From positions 220,229 to 284,228 of the forward strand of contig DAOMOK010000008.1 in the NCBI GenBank assembly GCA_035444285.1: a stretch of 64,000 nt of DNA, given 5' to 3'. This document shows, piece after piece, positions 8,232 to 16,155 of the stretch (its first letter is position 1; each line of letters begins with the position of its first letter). The DNA comes from CAADGU01 sp035444285. Lineage in GTDB: Bacteria; Chloroflexota; Anaerolineae; Promineifilales; Promineifilaceae. The notes beneath the pieces were generated by a model that ran no database searches, was not told where the DNA came from, and was given only the letters and a program-made list of their open reading frames with translations. A program made the position numbers and the translations under genes.

Positions 8232-11200
8232 ATGTTTGCATACCATTTTCGCCGGTTTTTGGTGTTGTGTGTGGTGGTGGGGTTGGTGACGGCCGTACTC
8301 ATACGCAGTACGGCCGTGACTGCCCAACAACCTGCCGCGCCACCTGCCCCAGATGAACGCACCCTTTTGCCCCAATTACCAGCAGGTGAAGAGGAGGAAG
8401 GGGTGGGAAACACTATACTTGGCGCTGGCACACCATCCTGGAGTAAAGGCGTTTTCCAGTCATTCCGGGATAACAATTGGGAAATTTATAGATACGACTA
8501 CAATGCACCCAGTGCTGTGAGACTGACAGCCCATGCTTCTACTGATATGCACCCGCGCCTGAATCGGGGCGCTACACGCATTGTTTTTAGCTCGAATCGA
8601 GATGGGGATTACGAAATCTTTGTGATGAATGCCAACGGTTCTGGCGTGCAGCAGTTAACTCACAATGGCACACATGATGTAAACCCGATTTGGTCGCCGG
8701 ATGGCAGCCGTATAGCCTTCCAATCATACCGGGATGGTCAGTCAGAGATATACGTGATGAATGCCGATGGCTCAGGCCAGGCGCGATTAACGGCACATGG
8801 TGCATATGATGGCGATCCAGCCTGGTCGCCCGATGGCAGTAAGATCGCCTTTCGGTCAAACCGTGCCGGTACGCCCTTTATTTACGTGATGAATAGCAAT
8901 GGTAGCGGTGTGGTTCAACTTTCATCCCAGCCTAGCTTTTATGTGGCCTGGTCACCAGATGGCAGCCAGCTTGCTTACAGCGCCGACCTGGATGGGGATG
9001 ATTTTTTTGAGTTGTGGCTGATGAATGCGGATGGTTCAAACCAGCAGATGCATATTGACCCATATGGACAAACAGATGCCTGGGTAAGAGGGTGGTCGGC
9101 AGACGGCCGTGCCGTCTTGTTCACGGAAATCACCTTTGTTTTCTATCAGGGGAACTGGTATTGGCAAAATGCTTATATAAAAGCATACGACACTGTATAT
9201 GGCGGCAACTATACCTACATGCTGGAGGGTGACAGCCGGAACTGGAATCCTGACTGGCAAACGACGGATGTTATACCCCCTCAAACTGAGACGGGGAGCA
9301 TGTTCGCTTTTTCCCAAATCGCTGATTTTTGGGCGTCTTGGTCAGGTACTGATCAGCTACCGGAACCAATGGCAGGACTGGCGGCTTATGATGTTCAGTA
9401 TCGGGTTGGCTCATCTGGGCCATGGGTAGATTGGCAAATGGGGGTGACAACTACGTCGGCGCTGTACACGGCCGTGCCCGGCGCCACCGTCTCTTTCCGC
9501 GCCCGCGCCCGCGATAATGCCTTTAATGTTGAAGAGTGGTCTGCCGGGAACAACCAGACGACCACTTTTTACACCTGGTCGCTCGGTGGTAAGCTGACGG
9601 ATAATCGCGGTGCGCCTATTACCCAGGCCCCCCTCGTCATCAGCCCACCGCCGCTCAACGAAGCCATTACGGATAATGGTGGCAGCTTCTTTTCACGCCT
9701 GAAAACGGCCGGGGCGCACACCCTTGATGTTAACCGTACCGGGTATGGCGATCTGGCGCAGACCAGTCTGAATATGGAGAACCTGGCGCACATTTACCTG
9801 CCACCGGCCAACGATGCCCTGTTGAATGGTGGTTTTGAGGCGGCTACGCCGTTAGATGACTGGACGACGACGGGCACGGTCACGGCCGTGACCAATCCCC
9901 GCCACACCGGCACAAAATCTGCCCTTCTGGGAAGCAATACCTGCGCTTATCCTTGTTTGACGGTAGGTGAAGTTATGCCGGCAAACTTATATGATGTGGA
10001 TATGGTGGCCGACAATCAAGGGGTCATTCACATTGTGGGATTAGACCCTAATGGAGGAGAAGCCTCATATGTTAACCGACAAGTGACCGGGAATTGGTCG
10101 AGTATACACGAGCTTTCTTCTGGGAGTGTAGGGCGACCTGGTTTGACCATAGATAAGAATGGTACACTGCATGTTCTCTGGACGTCCAATGATCGTGTTT
10201 ATTATACTTATAAACCCTTGTATGGTTCATGGACATCCCCGGTGATAGTCGCCAACTTACCTCAAGACCATATCTCTGATCCCATCTATAAAGTGATTGC
10301 CGATGGGCAGGGGGGGGTACATGTGCTGATTGAGCGTTTTTATTATCTCCATCGCCAACCTGGAGGGCAGTGGCAGATGCTGATACAGCAACCAGAGTAT
10401 CCCATTGTCCGACCATATGCTGTAATGGGTCTGGATGCTGAGGATACGGTTCATCTTGTTTGGGTAGAATATGATGGTGAAATCTATCCTCTTCAAGAGA
10501 AACTTCTTTATCAACAACGACGCGCTGATGGCACATGGAGCCATGAAATGCAGTTGCCTATCAGGTATGCGCCGTCGGAGGATACATCCATTTTTCTTGA
10601 GGATATGGTGATTACTGTTAACGGTGAATTGCATCTCACCTGGACGGCGCGAACAACTTATCCGCCGTATCACATTTACCATGCAGTACGGGCAGTAAAT
10701 GGGGCATGGACGGGGCCGACGCTGGTGCATCAAAACAGTACCCCATCGAATTATCATGGGCCTTATAGCCGTCTGGCGGCAGATGAGTGGGGGAATGTGC
10801 ATCTCATTACCGTTGAGGCTGATGCCGGCCAATCATTTTATCGCCGATGGCGGCCAGGATCAGGCTGGCAATCGGAGATAGCGTTGGCTTCAATGGATCA
10901 GGTGTATGAATCGCCGGAAGTAATTGCTGATGTGTATGGGGTTGTTCATCTGCTGACGCCGGGTACAAGTACGACGTATCATCGCACGGCGTATGCCAAC
11001 ACCAACAACACGGCCGTACTCAGCCAACAGGTCACCATTCCCGCCAACATGCCCGCGCCTACGCTGGCCTTCATGGCGCAGAGGCCGGGGGACGTGCCCG
11101 GTGATGGTTCGGGGTTGGAACTGTTGGTGAGTGAGGGGGTGACGACAACGGCCGTGCCCCTGAACAACGGCGGCGCGGCCTGGACGCATTACTGGGCCGA

Positions 11201-11711
11201 TATGTCCGCCTGGGCCGGGCAGACGGTGACGGTGGAGTTTCGGCTGACGCAGGTGAGCGGCGACCTGCGTGTGCAGGCAGCCATTGATGATGTGACGTTG
11301 GGGTCGGCTCATCCCGATACCTGGGTGCGCGGGAACGGGCCAGGCTCGGCGCTGCCCGGTGAGACGGTGGTGCTGCGCCTGGAATATGGCAACAACGGCC
11401 GTGTGCCCGCCACCGCTGCTGAACTGGCGCTCACCTGGCCTGCTGCCCTCACTTTTGTTTCCGCCAGCATCACGCCCACGGTAGCGGCCGACACCTTGAC
11501 CTGGGATGTGGGTGATCTGGCGGCCGAGGCTGCGCCCGCCACCGTCCTCATCACCGCCACTGTAGACCCGGCCACGCCTTTCTGGCAGACCATTCACCTG
11601 CCTGTTTCCCTTACCTCTCCCACGGCGGAAGTGGAACAGCAGAACAACCAGGCAGTCATCTCTGTCTTAATTGCGCACCGGCTATATTTGCCGATAATAG
11701 TCAAACCCTAA
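8232..11711 (+). CDS. Large secreted multi-domain protein with TolB-like propeller, inserted second propeller and DUF11-like end
   Basis: This 1159-residue exported protein starts with a signal peptide (about 1-32, ending near TAVTAQ). Residues about 60-370 form TolB/PD40 propeller repeats such as IAFQSYRDGQSEIYVMNADG. Next come an FnIII-like region (about 380-455), a carboxypeptidase-like fold (about 460-525), and a jelly-roll-like domain beginning LLNGGFEAATPLDDW (about 533). That domain is interrupted at about residue 572 by a second propeller (repeats like HLVWVEYDG, GTLHVLWTS) and resumes near 918 (NTAVLSQQVTIPANM). A DUF11-like segment follows, and the protein ends RLYLPIIVKP. Start 8232 is used because GGAGG (8222-8226) precedes it; an ATG at 8220 overlaps that ribosome site. 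The role is unknown, presumably cell surface or matrix. Confidence 0.85.
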   Translation: MFAYHFRRFLVLCVVVGLVTAVLIRSTAVTAQQPAAPPAPDERTLLPQLPAGEEEEGVGNTILGAGTPSWSKGVFQSFRDNNWEIYRYDYNAPSAVRLTAHASTDMHPRLNRGATRIVFSSNRDGDYEIFVMNANGSGVQQLTHNGTHDVNPIWSPDGSRIAFQSYRDGQSEIYVMNADGSGQARLTAHGAYDGDPAWSPDGSKIAFRSNRAGTPFIYVMNSNGSGVVQLSSQPSFYVAWSPDGSQLAYSADLDGDDFFELWLMNADGSNQQMHIDPYGQTDAWVRGWSADGRAVLFTEITFVFYQGNWYWQNAYIKAYDTVYGGNYTYMLEGDSRNWNPDWQTTDVIPPQTETGSMFAFSQIADFWASWSGTDQLPEPMAGLAAYDVQYRVGSSGPWVDWQMGVTTTSALYTAVPGATVSFRARARDNAFNVEEWSAGNNQTTTFYTWSLGGKLTDNRGAPITQAPLVISPPPLNEAITDNGGSFFSRLKTAGAHTLDVNRTGYGDLAQTSLNMENLAHIYLPPANDALLNGGFEAATPLDDWTTTGTVTAVTNPRHTGTKSALLGSNTCAYPCLTVGEVMPANLYDVDMVADNQGVIHIVGLDPNGGEASYVNRQVTGNWSSIHELSSGSVGRPGLTIDKNGTLHVLWTSNDRVYYTYKPLYGSWTSPVIVANLPQDHISDPIYKVIADGQGGVHVLIERFYYLHRQPGGQWQMLIQQPEYPIVRPYAVMGLDAEDTVHLVWVEYDGEIYPLQEKLLYQQRRADGTWSHEMQLPIRYAPSEDTSIFLEDMVITVNGELHLTWTARTTYPPYHIYHAVRAVNGAWTGPTLVHQNSTPSNYHGPYSRLAADEWGNVHLITVEADAGQSFYRRWRPGSGWQSEIALASMDQVYESPEVIADVYGVVHLLTPGTSTTYHRTAYANTNNTAVLSQQVTIPANMPAPTLAFMAQRPGDVPGDGSGLELLVSEGVTTTAVPLNNGGAAWTHYWADMSAWAGQTVTVEFRLTQVSGDLRVQAAIDDVTLGSAHPDTWVRGNGPGSALPGETVVLRLEYGNNGRVPATAAELALTWPAALTFVSASITPTVAADTLTWDVGDLAAEAAPATVLITATVDPATPFWQTIHLPVSLTSPTAEVEQQNNQAVISVLIAHRLYLPIIVKP

Positions 11712-11715
11712 CCTG

Positions 11716-11754
11716 AATGGGCACGGCCGTAACCCCGTTACGGCCGTGCCCATT
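11716..11754. terminator. Perfect 18-bp hairpin after the large secreted protein gene
   Basis: The arms 11716-11733 and 11737-11754 are exact reverse complements around a CCC loop, and each arm contains one ACGGCCGT octamer. The position 5 bp after the stop codon suggests a terminator, although no T-run follows. Confidence 0.6.
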
Positions 11755-11787
11755 CCTAATTCCTAATTCATAATTCCTAATTCTCCC

Positions 11788-12285
11788 ATGACCACCTTCC
11801 CCCAATTTTGCGCCCGCGCCAAAATGCGCCACGATTACAGCGACATGATCCAGGTGCGTTACCCGCACCCGAACGGCGAAAAGTTCGAGACCTGGATCAG
11901 CGGCGAAGAAGTGATGAGCCGTCTGAAAACGGCTTCGCGTGAGCAGTTGATTCGCAGTTTTAGCCGGATGCAGTGGGGCGAAGCCAAAGCCGCGTTGGAA
12001 AAGGAGTGGCAGCAAGCGCAGGACAAAAGTTATGCACAATTCCGCCAGCGCAGCGGCGACTGGTTTGGCCGCAATTTTGGCGGGCACATCTTTGGTGAAA
12101 CGGCCGCCGACGCCATGCGCGGTGTGGACAGCACCATTGACCCACGTGACCAGGAAAAGCAGCAGTGGCAGGCGCGGCTGCCCGACCCGGCCTTCCGGGC
12201 GATTGCGTTGGAACTGGCCTGGATTGATTTGGAGGGGGCCTTCCCCGAAGAACCGGCCGAGGCGGGGCCGGATGATTGGGTGTAG
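11788..12285 (+). CDS. Hypothetical protein
   Basis: I do not recognise this 165-residue protein. It is soluble, charged and rich in aromatic residues, with YPHPNGEKFETWISGEEVMS near the N-terminus, a helical middle (EQLIRSFSRMQWGEAKAALE) and an acidic, Pro-rich end (EEPAEAGPDDWV). There is no signal peptide. Codon use and the in-frame ACGGCC tracts match neighbouring genes, which supports a real gene. The ATG follows a slipped TAATTCC word array that fills the gap after the large secreted protein. Directly after its stop lies a truncated gene on the other strand. Confidence 0.6.
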   Translation: MTTFPQFCARAKMRHDYSDMIQVRYPHPNGEKFETWISGEEVMSRLKTASREQLIRSFSRMQWGEAKAALEKEWQQAQDKSYAQFRQRSGDWFGRNFGGHIFGETAADAMRGVDSTIDPRDQEKQQWQARLPDPAFRAIALELAWIDLEGAFPEEPAEAGPDDWV

Positions 12286-12291
12286 GGTTGG

Positions 12292-12387
12292 TCAGGGGTC
12301 GGCAAAATCCTGCATGAGGGGGTCATCCATGGGGGCCAAAATGCGGCCAATGTTCACTTGGGCCAGGTGATAATTGTGTTCTGTCAT
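12292..12387 (-). pseudogene. Truncated DUF3291-family gene (first 31 codons only)
   Basis: On the minus strand GGAGAGG is followed by an ATG at 12387 and the peptide MTEHNYHLAQVNIGRILAPM, then DDPLMQDFAD and a TGA at 12292-12294. From memory this matches the N-terminus of DUF3291 proteins, which usually continue through an LDxINALADxxPGFVWRL segment to about 150 residues. Here it stops after 31 residues, right against the end of the upstream gene, so most of the gene seems deleted. The intact ribosome site suggests recent loss. The family match is from pattern memory. Confidence 0.6.
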
Positions 12388-12492
12388 ACAAATCCTCTCC
12401 AGATTGCTTAAATCTCAAAGAGCAAAGCAATCTTATTGCCGGTAGTGCCATTGTTCATCGAATGAGCGGAATAAATGATAAAACGTTGTCAT

Positions 12493-12744
12493 TCTATCGT
12501 TCCTAAGACTCGTTCCATCGTTCCTAAGACTCATTCCATCGTTCCTAAGGCTCATTCTATCGTTCCTAAGACTCATTCCATCGTTCCTAAGACTCGTTCT
12601 ATCGTTCCTAAGACTCATTCCATCGTTCCTAAGACTCATTCCATCGTTCCTAAGACTCGTTCTATCGTTCCTAAGACTCGTTCTATCGTTCCTAAGACTC
12701 ATTCCATCGTTCCTAAGACTCGTTCCATCGTTCCTAAGACTCAT
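12493..12744. repeat. Minisatellite: twelve 21-bp tandem repeats
   Basis: Twelve contiguous units of 21 bp follow the pattern TCTATCGTTCCTAAGACTCR, with mostly C/T and A/G changes at three positions. The period is exact with no spacers. Every frame stays open through the array because 21 is a multiple of 3, which produces spurious heptapeptide reading frames on both strands. A partial unit leads straight into the hairpin element at 12747. A second 21-bp minisatellite lies at 25683. Confidence 0.95.
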
Positions 12745-12746
12745 TT

Positions 12747-12834
12747 TGTCATTCCGAACCGTCTTCGGTGAGGAATCCCTGGTAATTGTTATCATGTAGG
12801 GATTCCTCACTACGAAGACTTCGTTCGGAATGAC
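12747..12834. repeat. Long imperfect hairpin element (TGTCATTCCGAA ... TTCGGAATGACA)
   Basis: The outer arms TGTCATTCCGAA (12747) and TTCGGAATGACA (ending 12834) enclose a second paired stretch, GAGGAATCCCT with AGGGATTCCTC, around a 16-nt loop. It has the build of a dispersed palindromic element (REP- or MITE-like) rather than a terminator. The gap between the truncated DUF3291 gene and the restriction pseudogene (12388-12850) holds only this element, the minisatellite and about 105 bp without recognisable content. Confidence 0.8.
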
Positions 12835-12849
12835 AGGGTGGGCCAGGGG

Positions 12850-13376
12850 TCGCTACGGCGCGAATTCGTCATAGGTGGTGAGCAGGGTTTCTTGGCCTGG
12901 CCTACGGCCGTTGGCGGAAAGACCAGCGGGAAGGTGTCCAGGATGTGGGCGAAGTCGGCCCGGCTGAGTGCGGTCGGCGGCCTTGCCCGGCAACGACACC
13001 TGCCCCGGCATGACGATTCCTTCCAGCCGGTTTTTCGCTTCGGCCAATGGCGCAATCACGCCAAAGCGTTTGGCCTCCACATACACCGCCCCGCCCGCCT
13101 CCGGGAACAGCACCACATTCGGCCGACCCGTTTGCGTACTCAGTTCAAATTGACAACGGGCCGGGTCAGCAATGGGCCAGCCCAAAGCGGACAGCAGCGG
13201 GGAGATGAATTGGTGCAGGACGTTGGTTTCGGTCAGCGACGGCCGTTCGGCATTCGGTATAGCATTGTATTTCTGCACCAGTTGGGCAATCTGGTCACGG
13301 GCGATGGCGCGGGTGGGGTAAGACGGCCGTCGGGGGCGATGTGAGCAATGGCCGGGGGGATGGGCTGGTTGGTCAT
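12850..13376 (-). pseudogene. Remnant of a restriction-modification enzyme (N- and C-terminal ends joined, frameshifted)
   Basis: The remnant starts MTNQPIPPAIAHIAPDGRLT at 13376, shifts frame near 13318, and continues IARDQIAQLVQKYNAIPNAE then NVLHQFISPLLSALGWPI and FPEAGGAVYVEAKRFGVIAP, an endonuclease-like N-terminal domain of type I/IIG enzymes (compare the ExK pair in YVEAKRF). After LPGKAADRT another frame gives LSRADFAHILDTFPLVF, typical of the extreme C-terminus of Eco57I-like methylase proteins, then a third frame gives LLTTYDEFAP. The several hundred residues of methylase normally between these ends are missing. At least two frameshifts and one large deletion mark it as dead. Confidence 0.75.
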
Positions 13377-13390
13377 GCTGCTATTGTATG

Positions 13391-13419
13391 GTAGAGACGT
13401 TGCATTGCAACGTCTCTAC
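13391..13419. repeat. Perfect palindrome GTAGAGACGTTGC...GCAACGTCTCTAC
   Basis: A 29-bp perfect inverted repeat with a 3-base centre overlaps the stop codon of the carboxylase gene (TAG, complement of 13416-13418). Near-identical palindromes are, from general knowledge, common dispersed repeats in several bacterial phyla. Here it may also work as the gene's terminator. Confidence 0.8.
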
Positions 13420-15035
13420 ATCCGAAACGTCCCATACCGGTCATCCGGCAGCGGCGCGTTGAGGGTGATGGCGAAGGCCAGCCCCAACGCCGTGCGCGTT
13501 TGCGCCGGGTCAAGGATGCCATCGTCCCACAGGCGGGCGGTGGCGAAGTAGGGGCTGCTCTCGTGTTCATACTGGGTCAGGATAGGGCGTTTGAATTCGG
13601 CTTCGGCGGCGGCAATTTGCTCCGGCGTAGGGTTGGCAATGCCCCGCAGCGCCGACGCCTGCCCTACCGTCCACAAAACACCCGCCGCCGCCTCGCCGCT
13701 CATCACGCTGATGCGGCTGTTCGGCCAGCTAAAGAGGAAGCGCGGGTCATAGGCCCGGCCGCTCATGCCGTAGTTGCCCGCCCCATGACTGGCCCCGTGC
13801 AGCAGGGTAATGCGGGGCACATTGACATTGCTCACGGCCGTGACCATCTTCGCCCCATCTTTGGCAATCCCCCCATTTTCATACTGCCGCCCCACCATAA
13901 ACCCGGCGATATTTTGCAGGAACAACAGCGGCGTGCCCCGCTGCCCACACAATTGGATGAAGTGGGTAGCCTTCAGCGCCGATTCGCTAAACAGCAGCCC
14001 ATTATTAGCCACAATGCCCACCGGAATCCCCAGGATATGGGCAAAACCACACACCACCTGCGGCCCGTACCGCACCTTAAACTCATGCAATCGGCTGCCA
14101 TCCACCAGCCGCGCAATCACCTCGCGCACATCATACTGCGTGCGCTGGTCGGCGGGAATGACCCCGTACAACTCCTGCGGATCATAGGCTGGTTCTTCCG
14201 GCTCTTGCATCACCACCGGCAGCGTTTTGCGCCGGTTTAGATGGGCCACAATTTGCCGCACCTGGGCCAGCGCCTCATGCTCATCCTCGGCAAAATGGTC
14301 GGCCACGCCACTGAGCCGGGTATGCACATCCGCACCGCCTAGCTCTTCGGCCGTAACCTCCTCACCGGTAGCCGCCTTCACCAGCGGCGGCCCACCCAGA
14401 AAAATGGTGCCGTTGCCCTTGACGATGATGGTCTCGTCACACATGGCTGGAATGTATGCACCCCCGGCCGTACAGCTTCCCAACACGGCCGCAATCTGCG
14501 TAATCCCCTTGCCAGACATGCGGGCGATGTTGTAAAAGATACGGCCGAAATGCTCCTTGTCCGGGAACACATCTGCCTGTAAATGCAAAAACGCACCGCC
14601 GGAATCTACCAGATAAATGGTGGGCAGGCAGTTCTCTTCGGCAATGGTTTGGGCGCGCAGATGTTTCTTGACCGTTTCCGGGAAGTAGGTGCCGCCCTTC
14701 ACGGTGGGGTCATTGGCGATGATCAGGCATTCCAAACCCTGAATACGGCCGATCCCGGTGACAATACCCGCGCCGGGCGCTTCACCTTCGTGCATCTCCC
14801 AGGCCGCCAGCGGCGACAGTTCCAGGAAGGGGCTGCCCTCATCCAGGATGGCGTCTATGCGTTCGTGGACGAGCAGTTTGCCCCGTTCGCGGTGGCGTTC
14901 AATGGTGCGCGACGGCCGTGCCGCTGCCACCTCCTGCTGCCGTTCATGCAACTGCGCCGCCAATGCCTGATTGTGGGCAAAATTATTCTTATATTCTGGG
15001 CTGTTGGTGTTAATATGGCTGATTAGTTGACTCAT
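13416..15035 (-). CDS. Acyl-CoA carboxylase carboxyltransferase subunit (methylcrotonyl-CoA carboxylase beta type)
   Basis: The 539-residue protein is a full-length carboxyltransferase of the MCC-beta/PCC-beta family, which moves a carboxyl group from biotin to an acyl-CoA. Diagnostic stretches are HRERGKLLVHERIDAILDEG (about 49-68), ANDPTVKGGTYFPETVKKHL, YLVDSGGAFL, GGAYIPAMCDETIIVKG and IAGFMVGRQYENGGIAKDGA. The match is closest to methylcrotonyl-CoA carboxylase (leucine breakdown), but 3-methylcrotonyl and other acyl-CoAs cannot be told apart by eye. The biotin carboxylase/biotin carrier partner is not in the window. The gene lies between two degenerate loci and ends inside a palindromic repeat. 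Confidence 0.92.
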   Translation of the reverse strand: MSQLISHINTNSPEYKNNFAHNQALAAQLHERQQEVAAARPSRTIERHRERGKLLVHERIDAILDEGSPFLELSPLAAWEMHEGEAPGAGIVTGIGRIQGLECLIIANDPTVKGGTYFPETVKKHLRAQTIAEENCLPTIYLVDSGGAFLHLQADVFPDKEHFGRIFYNIARMSGKGITQIAAVLGSCTAGGAYIPAMCDETIIVKGNGTIFLGGPPLVKAATGEEVTAEELGGADVHTRLSGVADHFAEDEHEALAQVRQIVAHLNRRKTLPVVMQEPEEPAYDPQELYGVIPADQRTQYDVREVIARLVDGSRLHEFKVRYGPQVVCGFAHILGIPVGIVANNGLLFSESALKATHFIQLCGQRGTPLLFLQNIAGFMVGRQYENGGIAKDGAKMVTAVSNVNVPRITLLHGASHGAGNYGMSGRAYDPRFLFSWPNSRISVMSGEAAAGVLWTVGQASALRGIANPTPEQIAAAEAEFKRPILTQYEHESSPYFATARLWDDGILDPAQTRTALGLAFAITLNAPLPDDRYGTFRM

Positions 15036-15063
15036 GTTGGTGTTCTCAGGGGAAGGTAAGTAA

Positions 15064-15292
15064 TTATGGTTTCAGGCTTAAGACAACTGCCAGAGATGCG
15101 CCAATTGCATCCATCGTTTGCGATGAGAGGATGCCCAATTTGCGGATAAACCGTTCTTGAGAGACAGACCTGACCTGAAACGAATCGGCAGCCGACAGCG
15201 TCGTCATTGACGATGACCGCCGGGCGCGTTTTGCGAATTTCAGAACCAATGGTTGGGTCTAAATTGATCAGCCAGATTTCACCTCTACGCAT
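15064..15292 (-). pseudogene. MazF/PemK-type toxin gene with internal deletion and frame change
   Basis: The start MRRGEIWLINLDPTIGSEIR followed by KTRPAVIVNDD is a classic MazF N-terminus. The same frame then runs into unrelated residues. In the next frame SAADSFQVRSVSQERFIRKL and the following tail match the MazF C-terminus down to the TAA at 15064. The central strands, about 35 residues, are missing at the junction near 15205. The ribonuclease is therefore almost certainly inactive. It overlaps the upstream antitoxin gene by 8 bp, as in working toxin-antitoxin pairs. Confidence 0.75.
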
Positions 15293-15518
15293 GGAATGCC
15301 TCGCCATCTAAGGTTGTAAAAGCTGTCAGTTCTTCATCCGACTCATAATCTGTCAACAAGGCGTGAGCGGCGGCTGTCAGCAATGCTTTTGGCACCGTCT
15401 GCCTGGTGCGCGTAGCCAAAGTTTTGTATTCAAGAAACTCAAGAAAAATCAACAACCCCTCTTGTTGTTTTTCAGGCAGGTTGCGTAATTTTGTCAAGAC
15501 CACTGTTTCGTTTATCAT
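15285..15518 (-). CDS. Antitoxin-like protein (DUF2281-type) paired with broken MazF
   Basis: The 77-residue protein starts VVLTKLRNLPEKQQEGLLIF, the helical dimer region seen in DUF2281 and related antitoxins, and ends in an acidic tail (DYESDEELTAFTTLDGEAF) of the kind that plugs MazF active sites. The reading frame is intact and overlaps the toxin start by 8 bp, so the pair forms one operon. The toxin is disrupted, so the antitoxin is probably a remnant or could still neutralise other MazF proteins. The local sequence is more AT-rich than its neighbours, in keeping with a mobile origin. Confidence 0.7.
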   Translation of the reverse strand: MINETVVLTKLRNLPEKQQEGLLIFLEFLEYKTLATRTRQTVPKALLTAAAHALLTDYESDEELTAFTTLDGEAFHA

Positions 15519-15587
15519 TCTTCGACCCCTTTTTAATGACTTCTGATCATAATTATATCTTTTTCATGGTTTCTCAGGCAGTTCAAT

Positions 15588-16070
15588 ATGAATGCTACCG
15601 ACCTCTATAAATATATCATTCAAAACCGGATTGAGGCTGAAATCTTACTGTTGAAGGTGGAAACGCCCACCGTCGAAGCGGCGGCGCTGGCGTTGGGTGT
15701 GTTGCCTGAGCAGATTATCAAGTCAGTGTTATTCCTGGCGGATAAAGAGCCGGTGGTGGTCATTGCCAGTGGGCTGGCGCGGCTGGATCAGAAGGGGCTG
15801 GCTGATTACCTGGGGGTGTCACGGCGGCGGGTGAAGATTGCCGGGCCGGAGGCGGTGCTGGCGCACACCGGTTATGTAGCCGGTTCCGTGCCGCCGTTTG
15901 CTTATATACAGCCCATTCGCACGGTAGTGGAAACGGCCGTCCTTCATCAGCCAGGTTTCATTTACGGCGGCGGCGGCGACATCAATGCCCTGTTGAAACT
16001 GACGGTGGGGGAGTTGCGGCGGGTAGTGGGAGAGGAAACAGCGGCGTTATCCGTAACCCGTGACCCGTAA
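15588..16070 (+). CDS. YbaK/EbsC family aminoacyl-tRNA deacylase-like protein
   Basis: YbaK-like proteins hydrolyse mischarged aminoacyl-tRNAs such as Cys-tRNA-Pro. The 160-residue protein matches the fold: KVETPTVEAAALALGVLPEQ near the N-terminus, IIKSVLFLADKEPVVVIASG with the conserved Lys, then GYVAGSVPPFAYIQPI with the GxxPP loop, and GFIYGGGGDINALLKLT. Tandem ACCCGT words supply the last codons (VTRDP) and the stop, so the natural C-terminus may have been shorter or different. The substrate is not determined. Confidence 0.85.
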   Translation: MNATDLYKYIIQNRIEAEILLLKVETPTVEAAALALGVLPEQIIKSVLFLADKEPVVVIASGLARLDQKGLADYLGVSRRRVKIAGPEAVLAHTGYVAGSVPPFAYIQPIRTVVETAVLHQPGFIYGGGGDINALLKLTVGELRRVVGEETAALSVTRDP

Positions 16071-16155
16071 CCCGTAACCCGTGACCCGTGACCCGTAACC
16101 CGTGACCCGTAATCGGAATACGGAATACGGATTACTGATTACGGATTACCGTTTA
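16050..16155. repeat. Slipped word array (ACCCGTAACCCGTG, then GGAATACGGATTAC)
   Basis: The 3' end of the YbaK gene and the gap to the next gene consist of about eight alternating copies of CCCGTAAC / CCCGTGAC, then AT-richer relatives GAATACGG and GATTACGG. Copies are direct and imperfect. The array holds two stop codons and reaches the 3' end of the convergent dehydrogenase gene, whose last residues it partly encodes. Confidence 0.85.

Noticed and set aside
12493..12744. CRISPR array
   Set aside because: Units are contiguous 21-mers with no unique spacers, and no cas genes are present.
12433..12810. Heptapeptide-repeat proteins on both strands of the 12.5 kb minisatellite
   Set aside because: A 21-bp tandem repeat keeps all frames open; no ribosome site or non-repeat domain supports translation.
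12747..12834. Insertion sequence end or complete transposon
   Set aside because: Only a palindrome of 88 bp with no transposase or target-site duplication that I can define; kept as a repeat only.
13500..14240. Open frame opposite the acyl-CoA carboxylase gene
   Set aside because: Antisense shadow of a fully conserved enzyme.
16050..16155. Attachment site or replication origin iterons
   Set aside because: The words are short, vary from gap to gap and have no integrase, DnaA boxes or replication genes nearby.
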